Shown here in pieces: positions 10,044 to 18,807 of a DNA stretch of 64,000 nucleotides (positions are counted from its first letter, which is position 1; every line of letters starts with the position of its first letter). The stretch lies in the NCBI GenBank assembly GCA_030457765.1, contig JAKDUK010000002.1, positions 62,001-126,000 of the forward strand. The letters run 5' to 3'. The translations under genes and the position numbers were made by a program. The stretch comes from Marinobacter sp. GTDB taxonomy: Bacteria > Pseudomonadota > Gammaproteobacteria > Pseudomonadales > Oleiphilaceae. A model generated the notes under the pieces. The model worked only from the letters and a program-made list of their open reading frames with translations, made no database searches and was not told the origin of the DNA.

Positions 10044-11327
10044 ATGGCAGATGAAAGAAACGGCAGAGGCGACGATAACGGCAAGTTGCTCTACTGCTCG
10101 TTTTGTGGAAAAAGCCAGCATGAAGTCCGTAAGCTCATTGCAGGGCCTTCGGTGTTCATCTGCGACGAGTGTGTCGACCTGTGCAACGATATTATCCGTG
10201 AAGAAATTCAGGAGAATGCACAGGAGGAGCCGAGTGACCGTCTCCCGACACCGGCTGAAATCCGCAACACGCTAGATGAATATGTCATCGGTCAGGATCG
10301 CGCTAAAGTTGTCCTCGCGGTAGCGGTTTATAATCACTACAAGCGTCTTCGTTATGGCGAAGGCAAGGGCGATGTGGAGCTAGGCAAAAGTAACATTTTG
10401 CTGATTGGCCCCACCGGTAGTGGTAAAACGTTGCTTGCAGAGACATTGGCGCGCATGCTCAATGTACCCTTCACCATTGCGGACGCTACAACGCTTACGG
10501 AAGCCGGCTACGTAGGTGAGGATGTTGAGAATATCATCCAGAAACTGCTTCAGAAGTGCGATTACGATGTGGACAAGGCCCAGCGCGGCATTGTGTATAT
10601 CGATGAGATCGACAAGATTTCGCGCAAGTCTGATAATCCCTCCATCACCCGGGATGTCTCAGGTGAGGGTGTTCAGCAGGCATTGTTGAAGCTGATTGAA
10701 GGCACCGTGGCGTCTGTGCCACCGCAAGGTGGGCGCAAGCATCCACAGCAAGAGTTCCTGCAGGTTGATACCGGTAACATGCTGTTTATCTGCGGTGGCG
10801 CGTTCGCCGGCCTGGATAAAGTGATTCGCGATCGTACCGAAAAGAGCAGCATTGGCTTCTCTGCATCGGTTGCCAGCCATGATGACAGCAAGAACATGGG
10901 CGATGTTATCAAGCACGTTGAGACAGAAGACCTTGTCAAATACGGCCTGATTCCGGAGTTTGTAGGGCGTTTACCAGTTGTCGCCACTCTGAACGAGCTG
11001 GATGAAGACGCACTGGTTCAGATTCTGACCGAACCGAAAAACTCGCTCACCAGGCAGTATCAGAAGCTGTTTGATATGGAAGGCGTTGAGCTGGATTTTC
11101 GTGACGATGCGCTACGTGCTGTTGCGGATAAAGCTCTGGAGCGCAAAACCGGTGCCCGTGGTCTTCGCTCCATCATGGAAGCTACACTGTTAGATACCAT
11201 GTACCAGATCCCGTCTGAGCATGATATTTCCAAAGTTGTGATTGATGAAAGCGTGATCAAGGGCGATTCTGAACCGTTCAAGATTTATGCGAATACCGAT
11301 CACGCCAAGGCTGTACCTGATGATTGA
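10044..11327 (+). CDS. clpX: ATP-dependent Clp protease ATP-binding subunit ClpX
   Basis: AAA+ unfoldase that selects tagged substrates and feeds them to ClpP. 427 residues. An N-terminal C4 zinc finger (CSFCGK...CDECVDLC) is followed by Walker A GPTGSGKT, Walker [10 protein letters not shown] and the sensor region near [11 protein letters not shown] start at ATG 10044 (MADERNGRG), not an ATG 66 nt upstream, because AGAGG at 10032-10036 fits and the family starts this way. It ends 36 nt before a strong terminator, so clpP-clpX looks like a closed unit. Confidence 0.97.
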   Translation: MADERNGRGDDNGKLLYCSFCGKSQHEVRKLIAGPSVFICDECVDLCNDIIREEIQENAQEEPSDRLPTPAEIRNTLDEYVIGQDRAKVVLAVAVYNHYKRLRYGEGKGDVELGKSNILLIGPTGSGKTLLAETLARMLNVPFTIADATTLTEAGYVGEDVENIIQKLLQKCDYDVDKAQRGIVYIDEIDKISRKSDNPSITRDVSGEGVQQALLKLIEGTVASVPPQGGRKHPQQEFLQVDTGNMLFICGGAFAGLDKVIRDRTEKSSIGFSASVASHDDSKNMGDVIKHVETEDLVKYGLIPEFVGRLPVVATLNELDEDALVQILTEPKNSLTRQYQKLFDMEGVELDFRDDALRAVADKALERKTGARGLRSIMEATLLDTMYQIPSEHDISKVVIDESVIKGDSEPFKIYANTDHAKAVPDD

Positions 11328-11362
11328 TCAGGCTGTCACAGATCAGTGAGACAATCCGTAGA

Positions 11363-11394
11363 ATTAAAAAAGGGGCGAAAGCCCCTTTTTTAAT
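11363..11394 (+). terminator. Intrinsic terminator after clpX
   Basis: A perfect 14 bp stem (11363-11376 with 11381-11394) with a GAAA tetraloop; the 3' arm contains a T6 run. It separates clpPX from lon. Confidence 0.94.
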
Positions 11395-11439
11395 GGTCTG
11401 TATCAGCAGGGCGAAGTGCTGTGTTGTTTGGTAAAAAGA

Positions 11440-11465
11440 TTGCAATTCCAGCGGCCGCCCCAATG
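11440..11465 (+). promoter_or_regulatory. Possible heat-shock (sigma32-type) promoter of lon
   Basis: TTGCAA (11440-11445) and CCCCAATG (11458-11465), separated by 12 bp, resemble the sigma32 elements TTGAAA and CCCCATNT. lon is a classic sigma32 target in enterics. The spacer is short and the -35 imperfect, so this is tentative. Confidence 0.3.
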
Positions 11466-11506
11466 AAGGGTGATATGCTGAATCAAACACCGTCAGAGGA
11501 TTCCTT

Positions 11507-13924
11507 ATGACCCGGATACCCGAAGATATCGTGCAAGAATACCCACTGCTCCCTCTCCGTGATGTGGTGGTGTTTCCGCACATGGTGGTCCCTTTATTTG
11601 TGGGCCGCGAAAAATCCATCCAGGCCTTAGAAGCGGCGATGGAAGGAAGCAAAGAAATCCTTCTGGTGGCCCAGCGAGACGCCTCTACAGATGAACCGGG
11701 CCCAGGTGATGTGTTTGATATGGGTACGCTGGCCAGCGTGCTGCAAATGCTTCGCTTACCTGATGGCACTGTAAAAGTGTTGGTAGAAGGTAACGCCCGG
11801 GCAACGATCACTAATATTTCTGAGGCCGAGTATTTAACCGGTGGCGCTACGCTGCTAAACGAAGAAACTCTGCCTGAACGCGAAGAAAAAGTGCTTCTGA
11901 AGACTTTAATGGACGAGTTCGAAAAGTATGTAAAACTCTCGAGGAAGGTCCCTTCAGAGGTTTCAAACGCATTGACGGGTATCGAAGAGCTGGAACACCT
12001 TTCAGACACTATGGCTGCCCACCTCGAAATGCAGATTCCGGAAAAACAGGAACTGCTTGAAGCGCTTGACCTGAATCGTCGTGTTGAGCTTTTGCTTGGC
12101 AAGCTGGATGGCGAGATCGATCTGATTGAGGTAGAAAAGCGCATCCGTGGCCGTGTAAAGAAGCAGATGGAGCGCAGTCAGCGCGAGTATTACCTGAACG
12201 AGCAAATGAAGGCTATCCAAAAAGAGATGGGTAACCTCGGCGAGGGTAACAACGACTTTGAAGAGTTGGAGCAGAAGCTCGAAAACGCAGGTCTGCCTGA
12301 AGAGGCCCGCAAGAAGACAGAAGTAGAACTGAATAAACTTAAAATGATGTCTCCCATGTCTGCCGAAGCCACGGTCGTAAGGGGTTATATCGATTGGATG
12401 CTGGCTATACCCTGGAAAAAGCGCAGCCGTGTACGCCACGATATTGAAAAAGCACGTGAGATTCTCGATCAGGATCATTACGGCCTTGATGAGGTTAAGA
12501 AGCGTATTCTCGAATACCTTGCGGTGCAAAGCCGTGTGAAGAAGGTAAAGGGGCCTGTGTTGTGTCTGGTGGGGCCTCCTGGTGTAGGTAAAACATCTTT
12601 GGGTCAATCTATCGCCCGGGCCACTAACCGCAAATACACGCGAATGGCTCTGGGTGGCGTGCGCGATGAAGCTGAGATCCGTGGCCACCGTAAGACTTAC
12701 ATTGGTGCGCTGCCTGGCAAATTGTTGCAGAAGCTATCCAAGGTAAACGTTAAAAACCCGCTGTTCCTGTTTGATGAGATCGACAAGCTGGGAATGGATC
12801 ATCGTGGCGACCCGGCGTCTGCCTTGCTGGAAGTGTTGGATCCTGAGCAGAATCACACGTTCAACGATCATTATCTGGAAGTGGACTACGACCTTTCCGA
12901 TGTGATGTTTGTATGTACGTCTAACTCCATGGATATTCCGCCGGCGCTGTTGGACCGAATGGAAATTATTCGGATCCCGGGTTATACGGAAGACGAGAAG
13001 GTCAATATTGCTCTTAAATATCTGTTACCTAAACAGATTAAAGCTAATGGCCTGCGTAAGGATGAGCTGACATTGCCAGAGGATACTCTGCGTGATTTGG
13101 TACGTTATTACACTCGCGAGGCAGGTGTTCGAGGCCTGGAGCGCGAAATTGCCAAGATATGCAGAAAGGTTGTGCGTGAACATGTTGAAGCCGGTGAAAA
13201 GGCAACCATAACTCTTGAACCCACCATGCTTGAACACTATTCAGGCGTGCGCAAAGTCAGCTTTGGGCTGGCCGAAGAAACCAATCAGGTGGGGCAGGTA
13301 ACTGGCCTGGCCTGGACTCAGGTTGGCGGTGAATTGCTGACTATTGAGTGTGCGCTCACACCTGGTAAGGGCCGGGTTGTAAAAACGGGCTCTCTCGGAG
13401 ATGTCATGCAGGAGTCAATTCAAACTGCGCTTACTGTGGTAAGAAGCCGCGCTCCAGGGTTGGGTATTGCAGACGATTTCCACGAAAAACACGATTTACA
13501 CGTGCACGTGCCTGAAGGCGCAACGCCAAAAGATGGTCCAAGTGCCGGTATTGGTATGTGCACAGCTCTCGTTTCTGCACTAACCAAAATTCCGGTACGT
13601 GCCGACGTTGCTATGACCGGTGAGATTACACTTCGTGGCCGGGTGCTGGCGATTGGCGGCCTTAAGGAAAAGCTTCTTGCGGCCCATCGCGGGGGTATAA
13701 AAACCATTGTTATTCCTGATGAAAATGTAAGGGATCTCAAAGAGATACCGGATAATATCAAGGAGTCACTAGATATTCGTCCGGTGAAGTGGATTGACGA
13801 TGTTTTGGATGTTGCACTGGCATACGCGCCCGAGCCCCACACGGCTGGTTCGTCGTCTGAAACAGGTTCAGGCAAGCCTCGTGATGACGAAAATGACAGT
13901 GCAGAACGCATAAATACACATTAA
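11507..13924 (+). CDS. lon: ATP-dependent protease Lon
   Basis: Homohexameric AAA+ serine protease that degrades misfolded and regulatory proteins. 805 residues, with all three parts: the N-terminal substrate domain ([20 protein letters not shown]), an AAA+ domain with Walker [10 protein letters not shown] and Walker [10 protein letters not shown], and the C-terminal peptidase with catalytic Ser ([11 protein letters not shown]) and Lys ([14 protein letters not shown]). The start ATG has GAGGAT upstream. hupB follows in the same direction behind its own promoter. Confidence 0.98.
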   Translation: MTRIPEDIVQEYPLLPLRDVVVFPHMVVPLFVGREKSIQALEAAMEGSKEILLVAQRDASTDEPGPGDVFDMGTLASVLQMLRLPDGTVKVLVEGNARATITNISEAEYLTGGATLLNEETLPEREEKVLLKTLMDEFEKYVKLSRKVPSEVSNALTGIEELEHLSDTMAAHLEMQIPEKQELLEALDLNRRVELLLGKLDGEIDLIEVEKRIRGRVKKQMERSQREYYLNEQMKAIQKEMGNLGEGNNDFEELEQKLENAGLPEEARKKTEVELNKLKMMSPMSAEATVVRGYIDWMLAIPWKKRSRVRHDIEKAREILDQDHYGLDEVKKRILEYLAVQSRVKKVKGPVLCLVGPPGVGKTSLGQSIARATNRKYTRMALGGVRDEAEIRGHRKTYIGALPGKLLQKLSKVNVKNPLFLFDEIDKLGMDHRGDPASALLEVLDPEQNHTFNDHYLEVDYDLSDVMFVCTSNSMDIPPALLDRMEIIRIPGYTEDEKVNIALKYLLPKQIKANGLRKDELTLPEDTLRDLVRYYTREAGVRGLEREIAKICRKVVREHVEAGEKATITLEPTMLEHYSGVRKVSFGLAEETNQVGQVTGLAWTQVGGELLTIECALTPGKGRVVKTGSLGDVMQESIQTALTVVRSRAPGLGIADDFHEKHDLHVHVPEGATPKDGPSAGIGMCTALVSALTKIPVRADVAMTGEITLRGRVLAIGGLKEKLLAAHRGGIKTIVIPDENVRDLKEIPDNIKESLDIRPVKWIDDVLDVALAYAPEPHTAGSSSETGSGKPRDDENDSAERINTH

Positions 13925-13939
13925 AGCTTGGATGAGTTG

Positions 13940-13969
13940 TTGACATGCCGGAGAGCCCATTGGTATAAC
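13940..13969 (+). promoter_or_regulatory. Sigma70 promoter of hupB, overlapped by an inverted repeat
   Basis: A perfect -35 TTGACA (13940-13945), an 18 bp spacer and -10 TATAAC (13964-13969). The start would be near 13976, giving a leader of about 187 nt. An imperfect inverted repeat (13951-13966 and 13991-14006) covers the spacer and -10. Confidence 0.75.
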
Positions 13970-14162
13970 TGTTTCGCCGTGAAGCAGCCAATACCAAGGG
14001 CTCCCGCGCAATAAGTGCCTATTCCAAACACCGGTTGAATGCCGAAAGGAATAAGAAAACTGAAGAATGGAATTCTCCGACCGCTTATGCGATAGTCGAG
14101 AACGTCCGAGAAAAAACAAACCGACCTATAACATCTTCAACCTGAAAGCGAAGGGGTTTAGT

Positions 14163-14435
14163 GTGAACAAGTCCGAACTAATCGATGCAATTGCAGAATC
14201 AGCAGATATTTCCAAAGCAGCCGCTGGCCGTGCTCTGGACGCAATGACCAACTCTGTCACCGGTGCCCTCAAAAAAGGCGATCAGGTTACTCTGATCGGT
14301 TTTGGTACTTTCTCAGTAAAAGATCGTGCAGCACGCACGGGTCGCAACCCGCAAACGGGTGCCGAGATCAAGATTGCGGCCTCCAAAGTGCCTGGGTTCA
14401 AGGCAGGTAAGGCTCTGAAAGACGCTGTTAAGTAA
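14163..14435 (+). CDS. hupB: DNA-binding protein HU (beta-type)
   Basis: Small nucleoid protein that bends DNA non-specifically. 90 residues, the usual HU length, with the conserved arm [30 protein letters not shown]. The start is GTG 14163 ([11 protein letters not shown]), with AAGGGG 6 nt upstream. An open frame continues 96 nt further upstream, but that stretch does not match HU. The order lon-hupB-ppiD is common in gammaproteobacteria. A strong promoter lies at 13940-13969 and a terminator at 14486-14515. Confidence 0.96.
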   Translation: MNKSELIDAIAESADISKAAAGRALDAMTNSVTGALKKGDQVTLIGFGTFSVKDRAARTGRNPQTGAEIKIAASKVPGFKAGKALKDAVK

Positions 14436-14485
14436 CGTTCTTTCTCCGGCGTCTCCTGTGCAAGGGGGTCGCCAGGTAAGAATTC

Positions 14486-14515
14486 AAGGCGCATTCCGAC
14501 AGGGTGCGCCTTTTT
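14486..14515 (+). terminator. Intrinsic terminator after hupB
   Basis: An 8 bp stem (AAGGCGCA 14486-14493 with 14505-14512), an 11 nt loop and a T5 tail. It sits just upstream of ppiD, which may be reached by read-through. Confidence 0.8.
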
Positions 14516-14551
14516 ACGTTAAGAGTACCGGCAAAGGGGTTCGGGAGAAAC

Positions 14552-16405
14552 ATGCTTCAAGATATTCGGGAAAATGCCCAAGGCACTATAGCCAAAATCA
14601 TTATCGGTCTGTTGATCGTGTCTCTCTCCATCTGGGGAATGGATGCCATTGTAGGTGGCTTCTCCGGCGAGCCGGAGGTGGCAACAGTTAACGGTGAGGA
14701 CATTACCGAGCGGGAATTCCTGCGGGTTGTTCAGATGGAAAGCCAGCGTCGTCTGTCGGATATGGAGCGCCCCGATCCGGCCATGTTGAACGAAGATCAG
14801 ATCCGCAAGGACGTATTGGATTCTTTGATTCAGGAACAAGTGTTGATTCAGGATGCCAATGCTCAGGGACTTGTGCTCGACGATGAAGATGTTGATGCCC
14901 TGATTACCCAGATGCCGCAGTTTCAGGTTGATGGAGAATTTAACCGTGACCGCTTTGTATCTTCAGTACGCAACCTGGGTATGGGTGTGGGTGAATTCCG
15001 CGAAGCCATGCGTAAACAATATGTGGTTAATCAGATTCGTGGCGGTGTTATGCAGAGCGGACTGGTTGCAGACGGGAATGTTGCGCAACTGCTGAGTATT
15101 CAAAATCAGACCCGGAGCTTTCGCATTCTTCAGATTCCCGCAAGTGCCGTATCTGATGAGCTGGAAGTGACCGATGCAGATATTGAAGCGTTTTATGACG
15201 AAAACAGCGACGCGTTCAGGCAGCCGGACCAAGTGGATGCAGCCTATATAACCTTGTCTCTGGGTGCGCTAGCGGGAAAAATCGAAATCAGCCAAGACGA
15301 CCTTGAAGCCTATTATGAGCAGCGCGCTAGCGACTTGGCTCGTGAGGAGCGTCGAGCTTCTCATATCCTGATAGAAGATGGTGCTGACGCCGAGCAAACA
15401 ATGGCCTCGATTCAGGAGCGTTTAAATGCTGGGGAAAGCTTTGGCGATCTTGCGGAAGAATTGTCTGTTGATACCGTGTCTGCAAAAGAAGGTGGTGATC
15501 TTGGTTACGCTGGCCGCGGTGTATATGACGAGGCTTTTGAAGAGGCTTTGTTTGCCCTGGAAGAGGGTAATGTGTCAGATCCGGTGAAAACCAGTTTTGG
15601 TGTGCATTTGATTCGTCTTGATGACGTACGCCGGTCTGAGGTTCCACCGCTGGCCGAGTTGGAGCAGCAGCTTCGTAATGAACTTGCCCGCGAGCGTGCT
15701 CAGGAGGAATACGCAGAAGTGCGCGCTGAACTGGCTGATTCGGCTTATGCTGCAGATGACTTGGCCGGCCCTGCCGAAGAATTGGGACTGGAGGTTCGTG
15801 AAGTTGCAGGCGTGACCAAAGAGGGTGGCCAGGCACCGTTTGACCACCCGGGGTTGGTACGCCAGCTGTTCTCAGACGACGTACTTGAAGGCGGCTATAA
15901 TACTGAGTTGATCGACGTAGGTGATAATGTGTCGGTTGTTGCTCGTGTTGGCGAGTACCGTGAAGCTCAAAAGCTTGCCCTAGAGGAAGTGCGGGAGGAT
16001 ATTCGCAGAACCCTTGAAGCACGTAAAACTCGTGAAATGCTTGAACGTCGTGCCGATGCCGTCATTGCCGGTCTTGAGAAAGGCGAGGCGCTAGAAACCT
16101 TAAACGCTGGTGAGTGGGAACAGTTTGACGATCAGGCACGGAATGCTCAGGGGGCTGATCAGCGGGTCGTACAGGCCGCGTTCTCACTAACCCGGCCAGC
16201 CGAAGGGGAGCCGAGTTATGGCACCGCGATGACACACAGTGGTGTTGCTGTGATTGCGTTGGATGCCGTAAACGAAGGTGATGCTGAGGAAGGAAGTGCT
16301 GATTTTCAGCAACTGCGTACTTTCTTGGCGTCTCTTGAGGGGCAGCGTGAATACGCGGCGTATCAGCAGTACCTGAGAAGCACGGCTGAAGTATCCCGGC
16401 CATAA
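14552..16405 (+). CDS. ppiD: Periplasmic folding chaperone PpiD (SurA N-terminal/parvulin domains)
   Basis: Inner-membrane-anchored periplasmic chaperone that acts beside the Sec translocon on emerging outer-membrane and periplasmic proteins. 617 residues: a short cytoplasmic tail, one membrane segment (about residues 13-31), a SurA_N-like domain, a parvulin domain in the middle (RRASHILIEDGADAEQ...GGDLGYAGRG...TSFGVHLIRLDD) and a long C-terminal chaperone region. I start at ATG 14552 (MLQDIRENAQG), with GGGAG 4 nt upstream; a longer frame from 14504 overlaps the hupB terminator and lacks support. Confidence 0.94.
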   Translation: MLQDIRENAQGTIAKIIIGLLIVSLSIWGMDAIVGGFSGEPEVATVNGEDITEREFLRVVQMESQRRLSDMERPDPAMLNEDQIRKDVLDSLIQEQVLIQDANAQGLVLDDEDVDALITQMPQFQVDGEFNRDRFVSSVRNLGMGVGEFREAMRKQYVVNQIRGGVMQSGLVADGNVAQLLSIQNQTRSFRILQIPASAVSDELEVTDADIEAFYDENSDAFRQPDQVDAAYITLSLGALAGKIEISQDDLEAYYEQRASDLAREERRASHILIEDGADAEQTMASIQERLNAGESFGDLAEELSVDTVSAKEGGDLGYAGRGVYDEAFEEALFALEEGNVSDPVKTSFGVHLIRLDDVRRSEVPPLAELEQQLRNELARERAQEEYAEVRAELADSAYAADDLAGPAEELGLEVREVAGVTKEGGQAPFDHPGLVRQLFSDDVLEGGYNTELIDVGDNVSVVARVGEYREAQKLALEEVREDIRRTLEARKTREMLERRADAVIAGLEKGEALETLNAGEWEQFDDQARNAQGADQRVVQAAFSLTRPAEGEPSYGTAMTHSGVAVIALDAVNEGDAEEGSADFQQLRTFLASLEGQREYAAYQQYLRSTAEVSRP

Positions 16406-16419
16406 GGCGCTGTTGAAAT

Positions 16420-16456
16420 AAAACCCGGGCAACATGAACTTGTTGTCCGGGTTTTT
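16420..16456. terminator. Intrinsic terminator between ppiD and hexR
   Basis: A 15 bp stem with one G-U pair (16420-16434 with 16441-16455), a 6 nt loop and a T6 run on the plus strand. The opposite arm has four A's, so it may also work for convergent hexR. Confidence 0.92.
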
Positions 16457-16480
16457 TATTGCCTGCTATAAAACCTCAGG

Positions 16481-17359
16481 TTAGTCCGAGGTTGACGGAA
16501 GGCGGGTAGGCTTTAGGCTGTCTTTGATTTTTTTGAGGTGCCCAAGAAAATCTGCGCCGCGCTTGAGAGTAACGCCCGTTGCCAGGATATCAATAACTGT
16601 TAGGTGGATGATTCTGGATGACATGGGCATATAAACCTCAATATCTTCCGGCGCCGTGACTTCCAGGGCGGTTGTGCAGGCTTCCGCAAGGGGTGAGTCG
16701 GGCGTTGTAATACCAATAACGGTGGCCCCATTATCTCGCGCAATACGAGCAATATCGACGGTTTCTTTGGTGCGTCCGGTGTAGGAGATCATCACAATAA
16801 CGTCTCCGGCACTTGCCCCCGCAGCGACCATTCGCTGCATTAGGGTATCGTCATAGGACATAACCGGGATGTTAAAGCGGAAAAATTTGTGTTGGGCGTC
16901 CAGTGCGACAGATGCGGAGCCACCCATGCCAAAAAAATTGATTTGTCTGGCTTGAATCAGGTAGTCGATGGCTGTTGCCAATGCCCGGGGATTCAGTGCC
17001 TGGCGAGCTTTATCGAGATTAGACATTGTGCTCAGCATGATTTTGTCGGCAAACTCTGCAACAGTGTCATCAGGTTCAATGTTTTGGCCGATATAAGGTG
17101 TGCCTGTAGCTATGCTCTGTGCCAATCGGATCTTGAAGTCCGGAAAACCAGTTGCCGAGAACCCCCGGCAAAACCGGTTAACCGTGGGTTCACTGACGTT
17201 TGAAGCCCGGGCCAAAGCTGCAATGCTGTAACGAGTGGCCGCGCTGGGGTCGCGCAGGATAGCCTCTGCCACCTTACGTTCGGACTTATTCAAAGTATCC
17301 AGTCGGGACTGGATATCCTCCAGTAAATTATCGTCACGATGCGCCTGATTTGCGGCCAT
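16481..17359 (-). CDS. hexR: RpiR-family transcriptional regulator HexR
   Basis: Repressor of central sugar metabolism that in Pseudomonas senses 2-keto-3-deoxy-6-phosphogluconate. 292 residues: an N-terminal HTH_6 domain (KSERKVAEAIL...ASNVSEPTVNRFCRGFSATGFPDFKIRLAQS) and a C-terminal SIS sugar-phosphate domain (FFGMGGSASVALDAQHKF; VMISYTGRTKETVDIARIAR). The start is the ATG at 17357-17359, with GGGAG 8 nt upstream on the minus strand; an in-frame ATG 33 nt earlier lacks a ribosome site. It is divergent from eda, a typical HexR target, but zwf and pgl are not adjacent. Confidence 0.88.
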   Translation of the reverse strand: MAANQAHRDDNLLEDIQSRLDTLNKSERKVAEAILRDPSAATRYSIAALARASNVSEPTVNRFCRGFSATGFPDFKIRLAQSIATGTPYIGQNIEPDDTVAEFADKIMLSTMSNLDKARQALNPRALATAIDYLIQARQINFFGMGGSASVALDAQHKFFRFNIPVMSYDDTLMQRMVAAGASAGDVIVMISYTGRTKETVDIARIARDNGATVIGITTPDSPLAEACTTALEVTAPEDIEVYMPMSSRIIHLTVIDILATGVTLKRGADFLGHLKKIKDSLKPTRLPSTSD

Positions 17360-17545
17360 CAAAGCTACTCCCTGTATTCTGGATGAAATCATGGTTAGTG
17401 TGGGATAAGTATACCGGGATTTGACGGCAGTTTGGGTAGTAAACGTATCAATGCCCCGGCTGCGCCTCGGGTTAGTGCAAGTCTGGCGCCGTTATTTGGA
17501 TATAACTACTACATTTTAGGCCCTAAAGCCTGTCTGGAGAATGCT

Positions 17546-18196
17546 ATGAGCCAATTGTCTGACTTTCACCGCGAGCGCATTCGGACGGTTCTAAAGGCAT
17601 CGATTCTCATGCCGGTTATTACCATTAGGCACCCGGGCGATGCCGTACCTTTGTGTCAGGCTCTCTTTGCTGGCGGGATTCGGGTAATGGAAATAACCTT
17701 GCGCACGGAGTATGGGGCTGAGGCGATCAAAAATGTGCGGGAAGCCCTGCCAGAAGCCTGGGTGGGCGCAGGGACGGTAACCTGTCTTGCCCAGTATCGC
17801 GAAGCAGAAGCTGCAGGCGCTCAGTTTATCGTGACGCCGGGCGTCACTGAAGCGCTTCTTGAGTTCTCATTAACCTCTGAGGCGCCTCTGTTACCCGGTA
17901 TTTCAACTGCCTCTGAACTGATGCTGGGATACTGCTTAGGCTATCGCGAGTTTAAATTTTTCCCTGCCGAAGTGATCGGGGGTGTTTCAGCACTGAATGC
18001 GTTTGATGGCCCGTTTCCAGACGCGACCTTTTGCCCAACCGGCGGTATTCGCCGGCATACGGCCAGGGATTACCTGGCCTTGAACAATGTGCAAACGGTA
18101 GGCGGAAGCTGGTTGACGCCTGAGGAGATTGTTGCGAAAAAAGACTGGGCCGAGATCACAAATATTGCGGCAGGCAGCCTCTCGGAGCTCAGCTGA
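17546..18196 (+). CDS. eda: 2-dehydro-3-deoxyphosphogluconate (KDPG) aldolase
   Basis: Last step of the Entner-Doudoroff pathway: splits KDPG into pyruvate and glyceraldehyde 3-phosphate. 216 residues. Seen: SILMPVITI at the N-terminus, GAGTVTCLAQYREAEAAGAQFIVTPG and the Schiff-base Lys in YREFKFFPAEVIGG. The start is ATG 17546 (MSQLSDFHRER), preceded by TGGAG; a frame opening at 17432 adds 38 unlike residues. A palindrome with arms TTTAGG/CCTAAA (17515-17527) lies 18 bp upstream of the start. The next gene overlaps its stop codon by 1 nt, so they are translationally coupled. Confidence 0.95.
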   Translation: MSQLSDFHRERIRTVLKASILMPVITIRHPGDAVPLCQALFAGGIRVMEITLRTEYGAEAIKNVREALPEAWVGAGTVTCLAQYREAEAAGAQFIVTPGVTEALLEFSLTSEAPLLPGISTASELMLGYCLGYREFKFFPAEVIGGVSALNAFDGPFPDATFCPTGGIRRHTARDYLALNNVQTVGGSWLTPEEIVAKKDWAEITNIAAGSLSELS

Positions 18197-18807
18197 TGAC
18201 AGATACTCTTTCCCAACTGCCTTTTGATGAGTTACTTCGACAGGTACGCGCATGTACGATTTGCGCTGAAACCTTGCCTTACGGGCCAAGACCGGTTGTG
18301 CAGCTGTCGCAAGCAGCGCGCATTTTGGTGGTGAGTCAGGCGCCCGGAAGGCGTGTGCATGAAACAGGGCTGCCGTTCAATGATCCTAGTGGTGACCGTC
18401 TGCGGCAGTGGATGGGCGTAACACGGGAAACGTTTTACGATGCCAGCAAACTTGCCATTCTTCCCATGGGGTTTTGCTATCCCGGCACAGGTAAGTCCGG
18501 TGACTTGCCGCCCAGGCCTGAATGTGCACCGGCTTGGCGTAAAGTCTTGCTGGACCGGCTATCTAATGTCGGGTTAACGCTGGTTATAGGTCAGTACGCC
18601 CATGCCTGGCATCTTCCAGATAGCAAAAAATCACTCACTGAAAACGTCAAAAACTGGCGCCAATACTGGCCAAACCTCCTGCCAATGCCACACCCAAGTC
18701 CCCGTAATAATCTTTGGCTACGCCGCAACCCCTGGTTTGAAGAGGAGGTGATTCCAGGGCTTCAGGAGCGAGTTGCGGGACTTTTGGCCGAAGCAGACGA
18801 AAGATAG
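18196..18807 (+). CDS. Uracil-DNA glycosylase-family protein with predicted 4Fe-4S cluster
   Basis: 203 residues resembling family 4/5 uracil-DNA glycosylases, which excise uracil from DNA. Four cysteines are placed as in the iron-sulfur family: Cys20-x2-Cys23 and Cys94-x15-Cys110. The first active-site motif, usually GEAPG, reads SQAPGRRVHETGLPF; the late motif reads MPHPSPRNN. These departures from consensus leave substrate and activity uncertain. The start codon overlaps the eda stop (TGATG). The last 46 bp overlap the 3' end of glpD on the other strand. Confidence 0.75.
   Translation: MTDTLSQLPFDELLRQVRACTICAETLPYGPRPVVQLSQAARILVVSQAPGRRVHETGLPFNDPSGDRLRQWMGVTRETFYDASKLAILPMGFCYPGTGKSGDLPPRPECAPAWRKVLLDRLSNVGLTLVIGQYAHAWHLPDSKKSLTENVKNWRQYWPNLLPMPHPSPRNNLWLRRNPWFEEEVIPGLQERVAGLLAEADER

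Noticed and set aside
12002..12688. 228-codon ORF on the minus strand
   Set aside because: Antisense shadow of lon with no recognisable domain.
17360..17545. HexR operator in the hexR-eda gap
   Set aside because: No full match to the TGTARTWWWWYTACA-type site; only a single half-site-like TACA at 17510-17513.
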